The notes under the pieces were generated by a model. The model saw only the letters and a program-made list of their open reading frames with translations, was not told the DNA's origin and made no database searches. A stretch of DNA of 64,000 bases from a bacterium (GTDB lineage: Bacteria > Bacillota > Clostridia > Lachnospirales > Lachnospiraceae). Positions within the stretch are counted from its first letter, which is position 1, and every line of letters starts with the position of its first letter. Location of the stretch: positions 1 to 64,000 of the forward strand of contig JAUNGE010000014.1 of the NCBI GenBank assembly GCA_030524675.1, read 5' to 3'. Positions 60,985 to 64,000 of this stretch are shown one piece after another. The position numbers were made by a program, and so were the translations under genes.

Positions 60985-62187
60985 TCACGGATGCTTTTCG
61001 TTTTTCCCAGTGCGGCACAAAAAAACTCCTGCATCTTTTGTGATATGCAAAACTCCGTTTTTCTTCATCTTCTCTTCCAGAAATGTCCGAAATTCCTCAT
61101 AACGGTTTCCTAAATATTCCTGCTGATTTCCATGACAAGATAAAATATAATCCAAAATCGGCTGGCTCTGTGTAATCCGCAGCTCATCCTGATAGCGGAT
61201 GCATCTCACATCCTCAAAATAGCGCTCCAGCATCTCCTGCCCATTCTCCAAGCCGAACACATCGCTCAGGCGCACTTCTGAGAGATTGATTCTCTCATCA
61301 AACTCATGAACCATCTCAGAAATCTCCTTCATATGGGAACTGCTGTATGTACTGCACAAAAAGATGCCATCTGGCTTCAAAACACGCTGCACTTCCCTGA
61401 GCGCCATATCCAGATTTTTCAGATAAAACATCACATGATTGGCAGCAACCCTGTCAAATACCTGCGGCTCTGCCGGTATCTGATGGCAGTCAAACACTTC
61501 ATACTGAAAGCGTGCATCGTCTCCTAACTGCTTTCTGGCATCCTGAATCATCCCAGATGAAATATCAGAAAGTATAATATGGCAGCTTTCAGGAATCCTG
61601 TCCAGATTTGTCCTCCAGAATTCTCCATTCCCACATCCAATTTCCAACACCTGCATTCCCTCTCTCAAATCCATCTGCCGGAACATCCATGGAAACCATC
61701 CTTCTGGATTCACACTAAACTCTTTGTGCAGCTGAATCCGAACACTGGTATTTGCCCCTGTTTTGTACTGTTCTGCCAGGCTTTTCTCCATGCTGATCAT
61801 GTGAATCAGATGAAGAATCGCTTTCCAGTCCACCGTTTTTTCCTGCTCCAAAATCCGAGACGTCTCATTGAGTGCTTCTTCCACAAGGTGCAGCCCTTCA
61901 ATCTTATTTCGTATCAGTTTTTTCTGCATTTCCAGAGAATTCCGAACATAGTCATTCACCGTCTCATTCAGTGAAATAGACTGAATTTCCTCCAGAGAAA
62001 ATCCCAGATATTTCAGAGTCAGGATTTTCTGAAGTCTGGCAAACTCCTCATCCGAATACAGGCGGTATCCCGCGTCACTGATTTTTGACGGCTTTAAGAG
62101 TCCCTGCTTATCGTAATACCGAATCGTGCGCACTGACACATTCGCCTTCTTCGCAAACTCCCCTGTTGTATACAAACGCCCCTCCAT
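60985..62187 (-). CDS. MerR-family regulator fused to a SAM-dependent methyltransferase
   Basis: 400 residues. A MerR winged-helix domain (about 4-72) contains Y-T-T-G-E-F-A-K-K-A-N-V-S-V-R-T-I-R-Y-Y-D. A helical/coiled linker (about 75-125) would be the dimer helix. A class I methyltransferase (about 160-320) has motif I LEIGCGNGEF at 181-190, the acidic L-S-D-I-S at 206-210 and L-K-P-D-G-I-F-L after strand 5. GGAGG precedes the ATG at 62187; a longer ATG at 62217 lies inside the promoter. It has a 19-bp-spacer MerR promoter directly upstream and is probably autoregulated. Ligand and methyl acceptor are unknown. Confidence 0.92.
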   Translation of the reverse strand: MEGRLYTTGEFAKKANVSVRTIRYYDKQGLLKPSKISDAGYRLYSDEEFARLQKILTLKYLGFSLEEIQSISLNETVNDYVRNSLEMQKKLIRNKIEGLHLVEEALNETSRILEQEKTVDWKAILHLIHMISMEKSLAEQYKTGANTSVRIQLHKEFSVNPEGWFPWMFRQMDLREGMQVLEIGCGNGEFWRTNLDRIPESCHIILSDISSGMIQDARKQLGDDARFQYEVFDCHQIPAEPQVFDRVAANHVMFYLKNLDMALREVQRVLKPDGIFLCSTYSSSHMKEISEMVHEFDERINLSEVRLSDVFGLENGQEMLERYFEDVRCIRYQDELRITQSQPILDYILSCHGNQQEYLGNRYEEFRTFLEEKMKKNGVLHITKDAGVFLCRTGKNEKHP

Positions 62188-62212
62188 TTCCTGCCTCCTC
62201 TCTGATAATACC

Positions 62213-62243
62213 ATCATAAGGGATGACGTAAGGTAAGTGTCAA
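62213..62243 (-). promoter_or_regulatory. MerR-type promoter of the MerR-methyltransferase gene
   Basis: TTGACA (62238-62243) and TATGAT (62213-62218) are 19 bases apart on the minus strand, with ACCTTACGTCA in the spacer. It differs from the rmlC promoter at four positions of 31. Transcription would start ~20 bases before the gene and could continue into rmlABD. Confidence 0.87.
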
Positions 62244-62273
62244 GTATTTTTCTGATATTTTTTCTAATATTTT

Positions 62274-62481
62274 GATGATATCAGGGTCAAATAGACATAA
62301 AATCCGATGCAAGCTTGCTTGCAGGAGGATTTTTGTCCAGTTGACCCGCCAAAACACCGAAAAGTAGCCATTTTTCGTAGAAAAATGAGCGGATTTGAGG
62401 TGTTTTAGAATTGCGTGAGTGCGCAGCACGGAGCAATTCGTGATATCAGAGGTCAAATTTTATATTTGACCTCAACATCTT
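62274..62481 (-). repeat. 208-bp multi-hairpin element, tandem copy A (copy 6)
   Basis: Four consecutive structures: a nested hairpin 62284-62347 (GGGTCAA/TTGACCC, inner AAAATCC/GGATTTT and GCAAGC/GCTTGC); 62351-62406 (AAAACACC/GGTGTTTT, inner ATTTTTC-GTA-GAAAAAT); 62408-62439 (GAATTGC/GCAATTC, inner GTGC-GCA-GCAC); and 62449-62473 (GAGGTCAAAT/ATTTGACCTC). The last one is the hairpin shared with the short family members. No convincing protein is encoded. Confidence 0.9.
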
Positions 62482-62689
62482 GATGATATCAGGGTCAAAT
62501 AGACATAAAATCCGATGCAAGCTTGCTTGCAGGAGGATTTTTGTCCAGTTGACCCGCCAAAACACCGAAAAGTAGCCATTTTTCGTAGAAAAATGAGCGG
62601 ATTTGAGGTGTTTTAGAATTGCGTGAGTGCGCAGCACGGAGCAATTCGTGATATCAGAGGTCAAATTTTATATTTGACCTCAACATCTT
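62482..62689 (-). repeat. 208-bp multi-hairpin element, tandem copy B
   Basis: By eye identical to copy A over all 208 bases. A third partial unit (GATGATATCAGGGTCAAA, 62690-62707) follows, where the prfA terminator begins. The perfect identity implies a recent duplication. Confidence 0.92.
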
Positions 62690-62704
62690 GATGATATCAG
62701 GGTC

Positions 62705-62749
62705 AAAAAAACTTCAGAAATGATTCTCACCCTGAACCATCCCTGAAGT
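62705..62749 (-). terminator. Terminator of prfA
   Basis: ACTTCAG and CTGAAGT form the stem on the minus strand and are followed by six T residues. It begins inside the last partial repeat unit, so the repeat abuts the terminator. Confidence 0.85.
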
Positions 62750-62797
62750 TTCCTGAAGCTTTCTAAAATTTTCTGTTATTTCCTGCTTTCCTGCTCT

Positions 62798-63871
62798 TTA
62801 ATTTTCATTCATTTTTGCCAGTTTGGCGGCCTGGTCCGCTGCGATTAAACTGTCAATGATCTCATCCAAATCACCATTCATCACAGAGTCGATCTTGTAC
62901 AGAGTCAGCTTGATTCTGTGCTCTGTCACACGGCCCTGCGGGAAATTGTAGGTACGGATTTTCTCAGAGCGGTCGCCCGTGCCAATCTGACTGCGGCGCT
63001 CTGCTGCCTCCTCATTCTGGCGCTTCTCCATCTCCATATCGTACAGTTTGGAGCGCAGAAGGCGGAAAGCCTTATCCTTGTTCTGCAGCTGAGATTTCTC
63101 AGTCTGGCTGTAAATCACAATACCTGTAGGAATATGTGTCAGACGCACAGCGGAATCTGTCGTGTTGACACACTGTCCGCCGTTTCCTGACGCACGCATA
63201 ACATCGATACGACAGTCATTCATGTCAATCTGCACATCCACTTCCTCCGCTTCCGGCATAACGGCAACTGTCGCCGTGGAAGTGTGAATTCTGCCGCCGG
63301 ACTCTGTCTCAGGCACGCGCTGCACACGGTGCACACCGGACTCATATTTGAATCTGGAATATGCGCCCTGTCCTGTCACCATAAACACACACTCCTTAAA
63401 ACCGCCCAGACCGCTCTCGTTCACGTTAATCAGCTCGGTTCTCCAGTGTCTGCTCTCTGCATAGTTTACATACATGCGGTATAATTCAGACGCAAACAGT
63501 GCGGCCTCGTCGCCGCCCGCACCTGCGCGGATTTCCACCATAATATTTTTATCATCATTCGGGTCTTTCGGAAGAAGAAGGATTTTCAGTTCCTGTTCCA
63601 GACTTTCGATTCTCTTCTTTGCGTCAGAGAGTTCTTCTTTTGCCAGCTCTCTCATCTCCTCATCTGTCTCTTCCTCCAGAATCATCAGGCTGTCTTCCAC
63701 ATCCTGTTTTGCTTTCTTATATGCAGTGTATGCCTCCACAATCGGCCCCAAATCGGACTGCTCTTTCATCAGTTTACGGAAACGGCTCTGGTCCTGGACC
63801 ACATCGGGATTGTTTAACTCCTGGGTCAGCTCTTCATATCGTTTTAAAAGGTCATCTAATCTATCAAACAT
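62798..63871 (-). CDS. prfA: Peptide chain release factor 1
   Basis: 357 residues. Ends translation at UAA and UAG codons. The G-G-Q motif is in [11 protein letters not shown], near residue 230, and the conserved [11 protein letters not shown] lies near 113. The N-terminal coiled helices (1-100) are typical. An AGGAGGA ribosome site precedes the ATG. In related bacteria prmC lies directly upstream. Confidence 0.97.
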   Translation of the reverse strand: MFDRLDDLLKRYEELTQELNNPDVVQDQSRFRKLMKEQSDLGPIVEAYTAYKKAKQDVEDSLMILEEETDEEMRELAKEELSDAKKRIESLEQELKILLLPKDPNDDKNIMVEIRAGAGGDEAALFASELYRMYVNYAESRHWRTELINVNESGLGGFKECVFMVTGQGAYSRFKYESGVHRVQRVPETESGGRIHTSTATVAVMPEAEEVDVQIDMNDCRIDVMRASGNGGQCVNTTDSAVRLTHIPTGIVIYSQTEKSQLQNKDKAFRLLRSKLYDMEMEKRQNEEAAERRSQIGTGDRSEKIRTYNFPQGRVTEHRIKLTLYKIDSVMNGDLDEIIDSLIAADQAAKLAKMNEN

Positions 63872-63918
63872 TTTGGATTCCTCCTGGCATTTTTCCTATC
63901 TTTTGGCTGGTTATCTTT

Positions 63919-63999
63919 TTACTGATTCTCTTTTGATTGATTATCTTCCATACAGCTAATGCGGCCCATCTCCGCCCCTGCGAAGGCCCTCTCTCGCAT
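63919..63999 (-). CDS. Possible C-terminal end of the gene upstream of prfA
   Basis: An open minus-strand frame enters from the window edge and stops at 63919, giving a tail ending in N-Q-S-K-E-N-Q. The usual neighbour here is the release-factor methyltransferase prmC, but the 26 visible residues are not recognisable. 63919-63872 contains T-rich ~15-bp repeats. Confidence 0.3.
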   Translation of the reverse strand: MRERAFAGAEMGRISCMEDNQSKENQ

Positions 64000-64000
64000 C

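Noticed and set aside
62214-62664. Two short minus-strand frames with identical protein inside the 208-bp repeats
   Set aside because: They are identical because the DNA repeat is identical; the sequence is explained by hairpin pairing, and no ribosome site or family is seen.
62274-62707. CRISPR-like array
   Set aside because: Only two full units of 208 bp with no variable spacers and no cas genes.

Overview
The window looks like the chromosome of an anaerobic, low-to-mid GC Firmicute of the Lachnospiraceae type (Blautia/Ruminococcus-like; genus not provable from the sequence alone). Supporting signs are AGGAGG-type ribosome sites, a stand-alone FeoA with a short FeoB, class II aldolase, a polyphosphate kinase/exopolyphosphatase/DUF815 ATPase run, a DUF3810 protein, a Gram-positive LicD/dTDP-rhamnose/UDP-galactopyranose wall-polysaccharide set and a sigma-A promoter style. 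No rRNA, tRNA, CRISPR array, prophage or complete insertion sequence was found. Apart from feoB, a small HTH regulator and signal peptidase lepB, every gene reads on the minus strand.

Layout by region. 0-5.5 kb: fructose-bisphosphate aldolase, threonine synthase and a divergently transcribed feoA/feoB pair. 5.5-15.2 kb: an envelope-stress-like run. A two-component system (response regulator then kinase) leads into a large membrane protein, an ABC-2 ATPase and permease, then an SPFH protein, a zinc-ribbon protein and a TPM-domain protein resembling Bacillus subtilis YdjI/YdjG/YdjH without PspA. 15.3-24.7 kb: ppk, ppx, DUF815 ATPase, pheA, plsC, a small membrane protein and cardiolipin synthase. 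25.4-37.9 kb: a cell-surface polysaccharide region (glf, licD, class V aminotransferase, LicC-like nucleotidyltransferase, flippase, three GT2 glycosyltransferases, DUF2304, DUF2142, rmlC, ABC-2 export permease without its ATPase, manA). 38-46.5 kb: leuA with a long leader, mscS, glgB, DUF3810, lepB, orphan moaC. 46.6-53.6 kb: an alpha-galactoside operon (GH36, GH13, two sugar permeases) whose binding-protein gene has lost its 5' part. 53.8-55.9 kb: a three-gene operon of unknown function whose P-loop gene carries an in-frame stop. 56.2-63.9 kb: glmM, rmlD, rmlB, rmlA, a MerR-methyltransferase fusion and prfA.

Three observations stand out. (1) The dTDP-L-rhamnose pathway is split: rmlABD lies behind a MerR/methyltransferase fusion gene, and rmlC lies 34 kb away. 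Both loci start with almost the same promoter, TTGACA and a -10 box separated by the abnormal 19-bp spacer that is the hallmark of MerR-regulated promoters (27 of 31 bases identical). This suggests a two-site rhamnose regulon run by a MerR protein with a SAM-dependent methyltransferase domain. (2) A dispersed family of palindromic elements occurs at six intergenic or gene-breaking sites, from a bare hairpin to a 208-bp form built of four consecutive hairpins and present as two identical tandem copies. One member sits exactly at the break in the sugar-binding-protein gene. (3) Several leaders carry strong structures: a 19-bp RNA stem that buries the ribosome site of the response regulator, a 62-bp dyad containing the aldolase -35 box, a palindrome over a start codon, and a ~375-nt leuA leader with a 51-codon ORF.
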